64,000 bases of DNA from Sclerodactyla briareus (Eukaryota; Echinodermata; Holothuroidea; Dendrochirotida; Sclerodactylidae), in assembly GCA_026419785.1 (NCBI GenBank), contig JAODTK010000543.1, positions 186,001 to 250,000 of the forward strand, given 5' to 3'. The stretch's first letter is position 1. Every line of letters begins with the position of its first letter. Shown one piece after another: positions 11,206 through 22,992 of this stretch. The translations under genes were made by a program, and so were the position numbers. The notes under the pieces were generated by a model that worked only from the letters and a program-made list of their open reading frames with translations, searched no databases and had not been told where the DNA came from.

Positions 11206-14200
11206 AGATACCTCCGACTTAACCCAAAAACAATAGGTTCATTACTCCCCATAAGAAAGATCACCCCTATTTCAACCTGATCAGACCAACCGTTCTGGAC
11301 TTAAATCGGGGTTTTCAAGGTTTTCAGACTTTGACCTCTGTGACCTCCCGATGACCTCTGACCTGACCCAACCAATAGGGTTCAATGTATTCACATGGGG
11401 AAACACATACTCAAGTCGAGCTTCATCCATCCGGGTGGGGGCGAGTTATCGTGTTTTACAAGCCACAATTGGCCGAAATATCAAATTTTCATTCACAAAT
11501 TTTTCTATTTTCGACCAAAATTCACCCCAACCTACAACCAAAACAATAGCTTTTCCTGTCCTCCCCATAAGAAGCATATCAACACCTAATTTCAACTTGA
11601 TCAGACCAACCATTCTGGACTTATCGTTTTACAAGGTTTCCCGACTTTGACTTTGGTGACCTCAATGACCCTCTGAGCTGACCCAAAACCAATAGGGTTC
11701 ATGTACTCATCATGGGGTAACACACCTACCAGTATGAGCTTCAATCCACTGGGTGGGGGTCGATTTATCGTGGGTGTTTTCACAAGCAAATTGGCCAAAA
11801 TTATCAACTTTTCACAAATTTTCCATTTTCTCCTTTCTAAACTAACTACCAAAATTCAATTTCACTCCCACCTGACCACAAAACAATAGTGTTCCTGTAT
11901 CCCCTCCCCCATAGAAGCTTGTACACCTAATTTCAATTGAATCAGACCAACCTTTCTGGACTTATCGTGTTTACACGGTTTCAGACTTTGACCTCTGGTG
12001 ACCTCAATGAACCCTCTGCCTGACCCCGAAACAATAGGTTTCATGTACTCATCATGGGAACACAACTACCAAGAATGAGCTTCAACCATCCGGGTGGGGT
12101 CGTCGTTTATCGTGTTTTACCAAGCCAAATTGGCCAAATATCAAATTTTCACAATTTCCTATTTCCGGTTCGACCAAATTTCACCCCGACCTGAACCAAA
12201 ACAATAGGGTTCCTGTACTCCCCATAAGAAAGGCTAGAAAGCTACACAGCAATTTTGAACCTGATCATACCAACAATTCTGGACTTATCGTGTGTTTACA
12301 AGGTTTTCAGACTTTGACCTCTGGTGACCTCAGATGACCTCTGACCTGACCCCAAAACATAGGATCAATGTACTCAAGCCATGGGAACACACATACACGT
12401 ATCAGCTTCATCCATACTGGTGGGGTGAGTTATCGTGTTACAAGCCAAATTGCCAAACTATCAATTTTCCACAATTGTCCATTTTTGAACAAAATCCACC
12501 CCCAACCTACACCAAACACAATAGGTGTTCCTGTATCCCCCTAAGAGCTATACCCCTAATTTCAACTTGAACAGACCAACCCATTCTTGACTTAATCGTG
12601 TTTACAAGGTTTTGACTTTAACCTCTTTCGACCTCAAATGATCTCTGACTTGACCCAAAAACCTAGGTTCAGTATCATCATGGGAAACACACCTACCAAG
12701 TATGAGCTTCATCCATCTGGTGGGGTCGAGTTTCGTGTTTCAAGCCAAAGTTGGCCAAAATATCAATTTTTTCAAATTTTTTTCCATTTCTCCAATTCAC
12801 TCCCGACCTGAACTACAAACAATAGGTTTCCTGAACTTCCCATAAAAAAGTATACACCTAATTTCAACTTGATCCGACCACCTTCTGGACTTATCGTGTT
12901 TAAAGTATTTCAGACTTTGACTCTTGGTGACCTCAGATGACCTCTGACCTGAACCCAAAACAATATGATTCCATGTACTTCATCATGGGGAACACATCCT
13001 AACAATATGAGCTTCTCCATCCGGTGGGGTCGAGTTTATCGTGTTTACAAGCCAAAATTGGCCACAATATCAAAATTTTTCACAAATTTTCCATTTTCTA
13101 CTAAACCCCCCCTTTAAAATACCAAAATTCACCTCCCGACCTGACCAAAAAACAATAGGGTTCCTGTACTCCCCATAAGAAGCTATACCCCTAATTTCAA
13201 CTTGATCAGACCAACCATTCTGTTATCGTGTTTACAAGGTTTTCAGACTTGGCTTTGGGGACCTCAGATGACCTCGGACCATGACCCAAAAACAATAGGT
13301 TCATGTATCATCATGGGGAACACACCTACCAAGTATGAGCTTATCATCTGGGTGGGGTCGAGTTATCGTGTGGGATTACAAGCCAAAATTGGCCAAAATA
13401 TCAAATTTTTCACAAATTGTCATTTTTACAAAAATTCAGTCCCGACCTGATCCAAAAACAATAGGGTGTTCCCGTACTCCTATAAGAAGCTACACACCTA
13501 ATTTCAAATGACAGAACAACCATCTGGGACTTATCGTGTTTACAAGTTTAGACTTTGACATCTGAGTGACCTTAGATGACCTGTGACCTGCCCCAAAAAC
13601 AATAGGGATTATGTACTCTCATGGGGAACACACACATACCAAGGTAGCTTATTCATCCGGGTGGGGTCGAGTTATCGTGTTTACAAGCCAAAATTGGCCT
13701 AAATATAAAATTTCACAAATTTCTTCCGACCAAAATTCACCCGACCTGAAAACCACAAACAATAGGGTTCCTGTATCCCCATAAGGAAAGCGATTACACT
13801 GATTTCAAGCTGATCAGACCAACAATTCTGGATTATCGTGTTTACAAGGTTTTCAGACGTTGACCTCTGGTGACCTCAGATGACATCGACCTGACCCCAA
13901 AACAATAGGGAGTCATGTACTCATCATGGGAACACAACCATTACAAGTATGAAGCTTATCATCTGGGTGGGGTCGAGGTATCGTGTTACAAGCCAAAATT
14001 GGCCAAAACATCGACTTTTCACAAATTTCTATTTGACCAAAATTCACTCCCGACCGAACTAAAAACAATAGGGTTCTGTACTCCCCATAGAAAAGTAACA
14101 CTAATTGCAACTTGATCAGACCAACAATTTGGACTTATAGTGTTTACAAGGTTTTAGACTTGGACTCTGGTGACCTAGAGACTACGGAGACCCAAAAAAA

Positions 14201-14590
14201 CAATAGGATTCCATGACTCATCATTGGGGAACACACCTACCAAAATTTAACTTCATCCAACCAGGTTGGTTCAAGTTATCGTGTTTTCACACGCCAAAAG
14301 TGGCCAAATATCAAATTTTCACAAAGTTCCATTTTCTACCAAATTTCACTCCCGACGACCAAAAAACAAGAGGTTCTGACTCCCCATAGAAACGCTATAC
14401 ACTAATTTCAACTTGATCAGACCAACCATTCTGGACTTATCGTGTTTCAAGGTTCAGCTGTGACTCTGGTGACCTCGATGACCTCTGACCTACCCAAAAA
14501 CAATAGGGTTGATGTACTCATGCATGTGGAACAACATACAAGTATGAGCCTGACCTAACTAAGACCTGATCAAGTTATCGGGTTTACAAG
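11206..14590 (+). repeat. Satellite of about eleven 300-340 bp units with TGACCT half-sites
   Basis: The half-site block recurs near 11,333, 11,651, 11,992, 12,317, 12,617, 12,920, 13,253, 13,559, 13,861, 14,165 and 14,464. Each unit carries, in order: the TGACCT cluster; ACCCAAAAACAATAGGTTCA; CATCATGGGGAACACA; CATCCATCTGGGTGGGGTCG; TTATCGTGTTTACAAGCC; CAAAATTGGCCAAAATATCA; a second ACAATAGGGTTCCTGTA; and CTAATTTCAACTTGATCAGA. The units differ by many single-base indels and code for nothing. The array ends directly at a CA tract and hairpin. Related single units occur at 14,765-15,045 and 23,270-23,440 (both inverted) and as short remnants at 27,186-27,240 and 37,688-37,735. Confidence 0.9.
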
Positions 14591-14600
14591 CTGGCGTCGC

Positions 14601-14637
14601 ACAGAAACATACACACCACACACATACACACACACAC
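14601..14637. repeat. CA microsatellite
   Basis: A short imperfect CA tract between the last satellite unit and the hairpin at 14,653-14,678. The sequence CGTGACTGC links the tract to the hairpin; its reverse complement sits in the same place in the copy at 22.98 kb. Confidence 0.85.
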
Positions 14638-14652
14638 GACGTGACTGCATGA

Positions 14653-14678
14653 GATTCCTCTGACTTCGTCAAGGAATC
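14653..14678 (+). other. Hairpin next to a CA tract, copy 2
   Basis: A stem-loop with arms GATTCCTC and AAGGAATC and a ten-base loop (TGACTTCGTC), followed by AAAA. It is a near-consensus copy of the motif at 22,954, 27,831 and 38,474. Stem-loops near the 3' end are a hallmark of Helitrons, but I do not see a clear CTRR end after it, so that link is only a suggestion. Confidence 0.7.
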
Positions 14679-14764
14679 AAAAAGCGTAAAAATATAGAGC
14701 AGAATCTTTTTCTTGCGTTCTTTCGCGGTGGGGTTTGCCGGAATTGGGTCAACAACAGGTCAAG

Positions 14765-15045
14765 TCTGAAATTGCGTGACAGGAAAGCCATTAGTGCTTG
14801 GGTCTGATCAAGCTGAAGTTTGGTATGCAGCTTTCTTATGGGTGAGATGGAACCCAGTGTTGTTTTAGGTGTGGATTGGGGTCATGTTGTATGACAAACT
14901 GGAAAATTGTGAGATATTTATATTGTGACCAATTTAGAGACAACATGAAAAGTTGATAACTTGATCTCACCTGCAGGGATAAAGATGACAATGGTTCCCA
15001 AAATGAAGTACATGAAGCCTTTTGTCTTTTGTTTTATTTCTTGAC
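14765..15045 (-). repeat. One diverged satellite unit in inverted orientation
   Basis: Read as reverse complement, this matches the satellite: TTGATCAGA becomes TCTGATCAAG, the GCTTTCTTATGGG block, a GTTGTTTTAGG block, and the AAATTGGTC/CCAATTT pair. It lies beyond the CA tract and hairpin and faces the array, so the hairpin sits between oppositely oriented satellite sequences. Confidence 0.65.
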
Positions 15046-15833
15046 AGAGATGGCTTGACCAGCAAATGTAATGTCATACAGTTCACTAAGTATACCGAGA
15101 TCCATGGCATGCAATCTATCGCCTATTGAGGAAGCTAGCGTGATCTATGCAGAATAACTCGTTATCTAGTAATTAGCATTACGTGCGCCTTTGCAACACA
15201 CTCTGCATTCTACCAAGTTCGAACCTAAACCACAGTGGGTCGAAGAATGAACGGGACGAACAGAAATGCTTGAACTTTAATTGCTCTCCCACAGCTAAGC
15301 CAATATTACAAAATACAATACGTAGTAATGACATAAAACCCTCAAATACAACTAGTATAATAACATAACACATCAAAATCATATGAATAGGCCTGCGCAC
15401 GGCGGATTTGGGGGCAAGTTTAAAACCGTTCCCACCCAGCTCCTAGCAATAACTTTTGCACACATAACCGGGTGAGTGGATCAAAGGTATCAATACTTAT
15501 GACAGCGCTAGGGTTCATAAATTCGCTCTGTTGGCTACGTGAGTGGGCCATCAAACACTACAGTGTCTCAGTCACTCGTCCGCTTCTTTGACCCAGTCAC
15601 CGTGGGCAGCGGTATAGTTTATGGTGACAATGGAATCACTCACCCGGTAGGCCTATAGACCATGCAATAAAAGACTCCTTACCATTCATAGATTTCACAA
15701 TACTGTCAATACATTACAGGCCAGTAGCTATACCACCCCACTGGTATCCACGCATCATGCGATCACACTATGATGCACGGTCGATGCAATGTGCGTATAG
15801 GGACAAGGGAACATTCAGTCATTCACACTGCTG
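15046..15833. other. No gene recognised
   Basis: Ordinary AT-leaning sequence between the satellite and the fold-back element. Opposing frames of 61-73 codons near 15,180-15,400 overlap on both strands and carry no recognisable motif. Confidence 0.6.
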
Positions 15834-17440
15834 CAAGGGGCGGGCGACTCATGGGGAGGAGGGGGGGGGGACGGGGTGGACAGTGTTGCCCCCAATATTT
15901 TGGGTTGAGGACGCACTGCATTTGTCCCCCCCCCCAATATTTGAGCCCGACTGCTATTTCGCTGACACTGTATCCGCACTATCCATCAGCAACCATGTTT
16001 AAACAAATGCATGATGCCTAAATGATTCAAACGGTGCGTGAATTTTGCTGCTCCATTTTCGACTGAAAATTTTGGCGCGCGGCCGCGGCGGGTATTTATG
16101 TATCGGTAGTGTTCAGACATATTTTGATTGGCCTTCTCAGGCATGTGATGTTCCTTAACATCATTAGAATTATCAATGAAAAGACGGTTCTCCTCCATCC
16201 CTATTCGGTTACATAAGGCTGGCTTCACCAGCTTGGTGGCTCCTCCTTTCAGTTGCGACGTTGTCAAACAAATCGATATCTTGAGGTGAAGGGGTTGAGA
16301 CGACGGGGGGTAGGTTTACCACCTGGCGGGATCTGTTATTTTATTTATTATGGTGCGATTAACTGTGAAAGTTGAGTGCAAATAGCTGTGCACATACACA
16401 CTATGAGGGCAACACGGTGCGGGCATCGGAAAATGCACAGCAGGGAAGGGGAATGCGACAAATTGCGTTGTCAGAAAGATTATGATTCAAAATTCGAGTG
16501 AAGGAAAGAAAGAAACGGCTGTCCAAAAGTGAAGACCAAATATTGCCTGAATGTGTGATGGAATGCCCACAAGTGTAAACTTTCGTGTCTGTGAAGGGAG
16601 AGAAGTGGGGCGACGGGGCAAGTCTACCACCTGTCGGGACCTGTGATTTTGTTTTGGCAAAATATGGTCTATATGACCAAAATTTGAAATAGAGTATTCG
16701 GCAATCAATTATGGGTGCGACCCTTTTTTTGAAACGTTGTTGCGTGCATGGTGCACATACTGAGGAGGCAGGCACCGGTGCGGGTAGGAACCCTTTAAAA
16801 TAGTCATTCGAAGATTCTGGCCGGGAAAACGCCACACTTTCGTGCAGGAGACATGATTAAAATTTGTGGTGAAGACAAGTTTTTATCCAAAGATTGACTG
16901 TCAGTTAGATGAATGTCCTGAAGTGTAAATTTTCCCATGCGCCTGTGGTAAGCAAAGGGATAAAGCGGGGCCGTAATCGTTGAGTAAAAAATCAGGCATG
17001 CCCATATCTACCTAAGTGATAGTAAGAGAGGGGTCAGTTGGCAATGTCGATGGTGGTCAAATTGGATCCTGCGAAATCATCGCATTCGCCGCTGAACGTT
17101 AGTGATGGTACATTGCCATTCTCGACTGATCCTTCATGACTGAAACATCAAGTGCTTCGTATTTCAGAATGTCACAGCATCCAACGCAAAACCTTGAATT
17201 GATTCCCTAAGGCGATAAGTTTCTAGAGAACATTCCTTGAAATAGAAAAAAAATTGTAGGAATGTTAGGAATGCTGCTGGACTGTCCCAGTAAGGATGCG
17301 AAGTGCCGTTCCTGCAATATAGGGGGTCTGTCAAAAGAAAAATTTATTGTTACGCACACGCCAACCTGTGTTGGGCTCCGCCTCGATGGTATCCATCTTG
17401 TCCGATCCCCCAACCGCCAACACATATCGCCGCCCTTGCA
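15834..17440 (+). repeat. Left inverted arm of the fold-back element
   Basis: Contains the G-run end, two clear subunits and one weak subunit marked by CGACGGGG and ACCACCTG(G/T)CGGGA-CTGTG (near 16,295, 16,610 and 16,940), then an inner part ending in a segment of repeat family Y (17,290-17,440; CCGTTCCTGCAAT). The left arm is shorter than the right by about 1.2 kb. Confidence 0.75.
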
Positions 17441-17739
17441 CTGCTGTAACGATTCCAAGGCGACTACATGTATATAAGAAGACTAGGGGAAGTTCCCCCT
17501 GCGCGATTTGACGGTGGATTTGCGCTAACCGACCTAGGGAAATGCGCAACTTAGCTTGCCCCTTTACTCCAGAAGTTTGAATTATTATGTTGTGTACAAC
17601 ATATATTGAATGTTAACTAATTACCTAATCAGCAGATTATATTCTAGTTGACTTGCGCCGTGGAATGCAAGCTTGCAATAAGTGACTCCCCCATAGACGG
17701 TTGCTGAACTTGCGGGAATTCGAATCCGTGCAAGTAAAG

Positions 17740-20599
17740 GTTGGCTGCTTCCAGGGGGCCGATTTGTGTTGGCGGTTGGAGTGGGGGGGGGGGGGGCGGA
17801 CAAGGCAATACTATCTAAGCGGAGCGCCACCACTGGATGGCGCGTAGCGCACACGGAAATTTTATTTTCGTTCGACAGACCCCCCAGGATTGCAGGAAAC
17901 GACACTTCCAGTGCCATGTGGCGACAGTAAGCAGCCTCTTAAAAAATTGATAAAACAATTTTTTGTCAGGAAAAGGTTCTTAAAAACTTATCGCCTTCGA
18001 GGTCAAGTTAAGTTTGCGGTGGTGCTGTGACATTCTGGAATACGATTGCAAGTGCAAGTAGGTCATGAAAGGAAGCAGTGGAAATGAGCAATAGCAACGG
18101 CCACTACGTTCGCGCGAAGCGCGGAGATTTTGCAGGAGGACAGTGTGACCAACGATGACAGCATGAACCCTCTTCTGACCATAACTTAGATAGGCCTTTG
18201 TTTATTACTCAAAGATTACGGCCCAATTTTTATTGTCTCTACTGAATGAAATTCAGGAAACGACTTATGGGCACTTTGGCGTGTGGTGTGTTGTGTGTGT
18301 GCGTGTGTGGTGGTTGTGTTGTAGGTGTCACACTTTTTGTTAGCAGGATTTCTCCACCCCCCCCCCCCCAAACGTGTGAGGGCCGATTATGACAAGATTT
18401 TGTGGGTAGGACCGGGGTTGGGTGTACACGATATGATTAGATTTTGGGCAGCCAAGTCGTTAATAAGTTGGGGTAATTAGCTTATTATGTAATTATTGTT
18501 TAAGCTCGTTAGCAAGATTACACAAGAACCGGATGTGTACAGTGATGTAGTTTGGCATTGTAGATCCGGATGGATGAAGGTAGATGAACGATAGAATTTT
18601 CAAGGCCTAAAATGACGTTAATTAAGTGGTTTATAATTTGCAGAATTATGCGGATTTTCGAGTGGTTCGGAATTTCACGAAAACTGGGGATGTGGGTCTA
18701 CCTGTTCCCGAGAAATTTAAAAGTGAAGTTCGGGGGGTCACGGATGTCATTTAATGTGTCTCATTTGCATATTTCATGCGATTTTTGAAAGTTTGGGGGA
18801 TTTCCAGAAAACATGGTGTGATCCACCTTTGATCCTGATCATTTTAAAGGTACAGCTGGAGTCAGTAGAGGTATTGTAGGGACTAATTGCTAACTATCCA
18901 ATTCCAAACTTGGTACGACATTTCGCCAAAACTCAGAGGTATGGTCCGGTAACATTTTCTGGATCTGATGTGTTGATGTTCATGAATTTGCTTGAATTCC
19001 ATACATAATAGTTTTTTAGAATAAGCATGAGGAACGAGTAAAACATAGCTCCTGTGGCAATTTTACTGCTATTATAAAGCCTGCCGAACCAAGCAAACCC
19101 ACCTTACCAACGAAATGAATTCGGTTGATGAAACCTACAAAAATACTGTAACATTTTTCTTTACTCTCTTATTACCTGGGGACGGTACCCAACACACCCC
19201 CCCCACACCCCAACGTATTGGCAGTTATTTGAGGGTATTTAGGAATTTAATGTGTTATATGTGAGAATTTGTGATGTTCGTTTAACATGAGAATGGTCGG
19301 CATGAAATAGTCGTTGTTTGTGTCGTGAATAATAGGAAAACACCGATCGCGAACCAGGCGAGACACTTTTGGCAGACTTTCGCCTAGGTCGTCTTTGCGG
19401 ACAACAGGCGCATGGGAGGGACACTTCTGATTGAGTGGCCAGACTGAGCCACCTGGCGTATATAATACAGAAGTATAAGGTTAGCGCAACTGAAATTTTA
19501 CACTTTCGACATTCCATCGATAAGTTCAGGCAATCTTGGATAGAACTTATCTTCACCTAAATTTTGAACCATGCATTGTCTTTGCACGAAGTGTGGAGTT
19601 CCCTGGCAGGAATATTCGAGTGGCTATTTTATGGGGGCCTGCACATTGCACGTGTGCCTGCCCCATAGTATTGGTGCACGTTTTGGGGTTTTTACGCACC
19701 CAAACTTTCAAAAGGGGTCGCCCCATAATTTGATTGGCGAATTACTAGTTTTAAATTTGCCAAATAGAGATATTTCCCGAAAAATAATTCCCAGGTCCCG
19801 CCAGGTGGAGGCTTACCCCCGTCGCCTCAAACCACATTCCCTTCAAAGGACAACACAATGTTTACACTTTTGGCATTCCAACGAAAATTTAGGCCAATAT
19901 TTGGACTTCACTTGCACAGCCTTTTCCTTCATTAATCATTACTTTTTGACAACGCAATTTGTGACGTTCCTGGCTGCAATTCGATGCCGCACCGTGTGCC
20001 CCAATAGTGATAGTATGTGCCACCGTTTCACCAGACTTGCAACAAGTGTCGCACCATAAATCACAGATCACAAATAACAGATCCCGCCAGGTGGTAAACC
20101 ACCCCCGTCGCATCAACCCCCTTGCCCTCAAGATAGAGATGTGTTTGTTAGTTTGCTTGGTTATTTAACTAACTGGTCCTTAGCAGGACTCGACAAATGA
20201 AGGAGCGATACACAAACCTGGGAAAAGCCACAGTCTTATGCAAAATGATAGGAGTTGAAGGAGAACCCTTTCTTTACCTATCATTATATAAGAACCATCC
20301 CAGAGTGAATTTCGGGCATTTGTGTTGTTACGGAACAATCATATGTCTGCACAAGGCACATCATGTGTCTGAAACAACTACGATACATTAAATACAAAAA
20401 TGAATAGCAGAATCACTCCAACTGATAATTTAGGTCATTATGCATTTGTTAAGACACACATTGCTGCTGAATATGTAGGAAACAGTGTCAGCGAATAGCA
20501 GTCGGGCTCAAATATGAGGGGGGGGGGGGAATGCATTGCGTTCCCCCAACCAAATATTGGGGTGACGCAGTCCCCCCCCCCCCCATGATCGCGCCCTTG
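17740..20599 (-). repeat. Right inverted arm of the fold-back element
   Basis: Mirror image of the left arm. The innermost segment (17,740-18,005) pairs with 17,205-17,440, the 18,010-18,080 segment with about 17,130-17,205, and 19,420-20,599 with 15,834-16,980. The stretch 18,200-19,240 has no clear partner on the left and includes a TG tract, so it is probably a later insertion or a deletion on the other side. The 162-codon frame inside this arm is not preserved in the left arm. Confidence 0.7.
18278..18335. repeat. TG microsatellite inside the fold-back arm
   Basis: An interrupted TG/GTGT tract. Immediately to its right, GGTGTCACACTTTTTGTTAGCA resembles the reverse complement of the phrase that precedes the CA arrays of copies A and B. 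This may be a weak further copy of the composite repeat, but I cannot find its hairpin. Confidence 0.6.
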
Positions 20600-22834
20600 G
20601 CTGCATCTCATAACGTGGATTCAATAACGTCAATTACCTGGGATGACATTAAAACCGGTATCGTATAATCCAGTGTCTGTGAGCGGCAGTAGCGTGATAT
20701 TCCGGGGTCAGATCCCCCTTCCCAGGTTCACCGGAGAAAGCATTGGACAGTTACTGGGATATCGCTGGAGAGATCACGCCAAGGAAAGTAAACAAGGCCA
20801 AAGACGGAGAATGAGGGAGGTATAGGGACAATGAAAACAACAGACGATGATTCAGCTGCCGCCACTAGTGAAATGCACCTGTCTTTCCCCACCTCATCAC
20901 GGTATGCTCCAGACTGATGCCCCGAGATACGTCATTTGAGGTGGCGACAAAAGAGGGAGGAAGACTAATTAATTCCAGACGGTGTATGGAGTATATGTAC
21001 ATTATTATGAATGTAGAGCTAGGTACTTTGTTTTATATCATTAAAGAAATTATCTATGTGTGAGGGATGTTCCCTTGATGCCCTCCAACGCCCCACAATT
21101 TGAAGTTTCGTTATAGCTTTCTACAGCGCTGGAAAACGCGAATCGATTGTTTGATTCAACGGAACGGCGAATTTGACGAACAAGACACGTGTAACGAGGG
21201 TGTGGTAGGTATGGACTGCGTAATTGCTGGTGTGCAGTGTGGTGGAGGGCGCTCTTTCTAAATGAAACACAGTCACATGTTCTTCTCCTAAAGTGGAAGG
21301 CGCTTGCCTCTAACGAAACGTTCACAACAGACGACATTCACAAGAGGGATGTTAAATTCCACGCGTAAAAATATGATGGAAACAGTACAGTACCAAGAAC
21401 GATGAAGGTCCACTTCTTACAAGTGCGGACGAGCACACTCGACTTCCGACCAAGTTACGGCCACCTCGTGACTGAAGACGTTGGAACCTGGCTTCATCGT
21501 AACAAGAGCGCGCGTCTGATCGCATTTGTTGTAGTTGATCACAAGACCAGAGATAAGGACGCCGCACACAAGGTCGCAGTCTGCAAAGCCTTTTGATTTG
21601 CGATTTCAAATAGTAAGGCAGTCGAAATAACCCCGGGGGCCTACATGGCATCACTGACTGGTTAAAATGAAGAGGGGGTCACAATAATGACATACGGATT
21701 AGCAGTATTGAGAGGTTTCCCTGGAACACCCGTGCCGTGCTCTCATCATCTGACAGTATTCCATCTGCAGTATACAGTGTTCCCAAATTTTCCAAGGCGG
21801 GAACCCCAGTCAAGTAGCGCAATCCGAGCGCGACCCCAACTTTGTGTCTCCGGAATAATGAAGTTTCGCGCAGTCCTTCACCCGTGGTCAGCGACAATTG
21901 AGGCAGATAACGCCAGATTTACTCAGGAAAAACGCTAGAACGGGCCACCAATCAAACCCTAAATATGATTTCCAGGGTTTCTGTAAAGATTACACCTGAA
22001 TTAGCAGTGTTTCAATCAATAATCGCGATCGCAATGTCTCACAACGTGCCAATCTACAAAGGAACAGTTTTGTGAGAAAACACATATCGCGAAACCGCGT
22101 TTCGGCCATGGTGTTATAGTTCGTTGATCGATTCAGAAAACGGGACACAACGTCTCCCGGACGCCATCTAACAGCCAAAGGCTACAGGGATGAGAACCCT
22201 CGTTTGAGTTGGCTGGGGAGGAGGGGGGGGGGGGGTCATTGCACACCTCAGAACAATATTTGTCCTCATTGGCTACTGCTAACCCTAATCTGTACTCCTT
22301 CCCCAACCCCACGCAACCGATTCTATTCCATACGAACTCCCAGTCATTGAACCTTCGAAGCAAGATGGTAATCGAAGTTAGACCTGTATAACTGTGGCAA
22401 AACTGACCTGCATTTGAGTCAGGGGGGGGGGGAATTAAACTGAACATTCGAACCCAAATCGGGATGTGTATCACCCAAATCTGGTCAAACTGAACTCACC
22501 CGAGTTAAAATGAGACTCTTCGGGCGGATCCCTATTGACAAAGTCTTGGGTCAAATTGGCTGTGCTATGGAGTGTAGGTACCATATCCGTTTCAGACATT
22601 ACTCATTGGAAAATATAATAATAACCGATATGATTAAGGTACCGAGCATGTTGTGGTTCTGAGCACCAAGATACCAATAAAATTGGATCAATGAAGCATG
22701 CACAGGCGTTCCACCAGTAATTCGACGTAAAACGGTCGTTACATTAAGATACAGACTGCTTCAACGCTCCTAGCTGATACCTAAAGGTCGAAAACACCAT
22801 CATCAATTCGATGTGACTGTGCTCAACATGTCTC
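20600..22834. other. No gene recognised
   Basis: Contains overlapping frames of 60-113 codons on both strands (for example 21,352-21,654 minus, 21,050-21,337 minus and 22,133-22,474 minus), none with a motif I can name, and G-runs at about 22,222 and 22,420. This is one of the few places in the window without an obvious repeat partner, so host exons are possible but unsupported. Confidence 0.5.
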
Positions 22835-22940
22835 GATCCCTGGGCGGTCCGATAGTGTATCGCTCCGGAGAGTGTCATAGCGATACATGACGTCTTGCTT
22901 TTAAGCACACTTCGCGGGTTCGAGTTCCGGCATTCATCTG
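22835..22940 (+). other. tRNA-like sequence, probable SINE head
   Basis: GATAGTGTATCGCTCCGG resembles box A, and GGGTTCGAGTTCC, about 65 bases on, closely matches the T-arm box B. TTGCTTTTAAGCA between them could form a lysine-like anticodon arm. No CCA end or full cloverleaf is evident. The tRNA-like part runs directly into the recurring hairpin (22,954) and a TG tract, as in a tRNA-derived SINE whose tail is that hairpin. It could also be an unrelated tRNA pseudogene beside it. Confidence 0.4.
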
Positions 22941-22953
22941 GGCGGCTTTTTTC

Positions 22954-22979
22954 GAATCCTTGCCGAAGTCAAAGGAATC
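22954..22979 (-). other. Hairpin next to a TG tract, copy 3 (inverted)
   Basis: The arms are GAATCCTT and AAGGAATC with loop GCCGAAGTCA, the reverse complement of the consensus. It is followed by GCAGTCACG and a TG array, so the whole composite is in reverse orientation relative to the copies at 14.6, 27.8 and 38.4 kb. Confidence 0.7.
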
Positions 22980-22992
22980 TAGCAGTCACGTC

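Larger units (their letters stand above)
15834..20599. mobile_element. Fold-back transposable element with long inverted arms, 4.77 kb
   Basis: The left end starts CAAGGGGCGGGCGACTCATG and the right end, reverse complemented, starts CAAGGGCGCGATCATGGGG. Inward from each end the same landmarks follow in the same order: a G-run; CCCAATATTT; TTTGAGCCCGACTGCTATT; CGCTGACACTG; the phrase GACGGGGG...TACCACCTGGCGGGATCTG repeated at roughly 315-base spacing; CAGAATGTCACAGCA; and AAGGCGATAAGTTT. The arms nearly meet around 17.45-17.74 kb. The same four bases, GCTG, abut both ends. No transposase frame is seen. The plan resembles sea urchin TU and fly FB fold-back elements, with arms containing tandem subunits; homology to those is not shown. 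Confidence 0.75.

Noticed and set aside
11206-14590. Regularly spaced repeats considered as a CRISPR array
   Set aside because: The repeats are about 300-340 bases and contiguous, with no short repeat-spacer pattern and no cas genes; this is a eukaryotic satellite.
19571-20059. A 162-codon plus frame
   Set aside because: Inside the right fold-back arm; the mirrored left arm does not preserve it.
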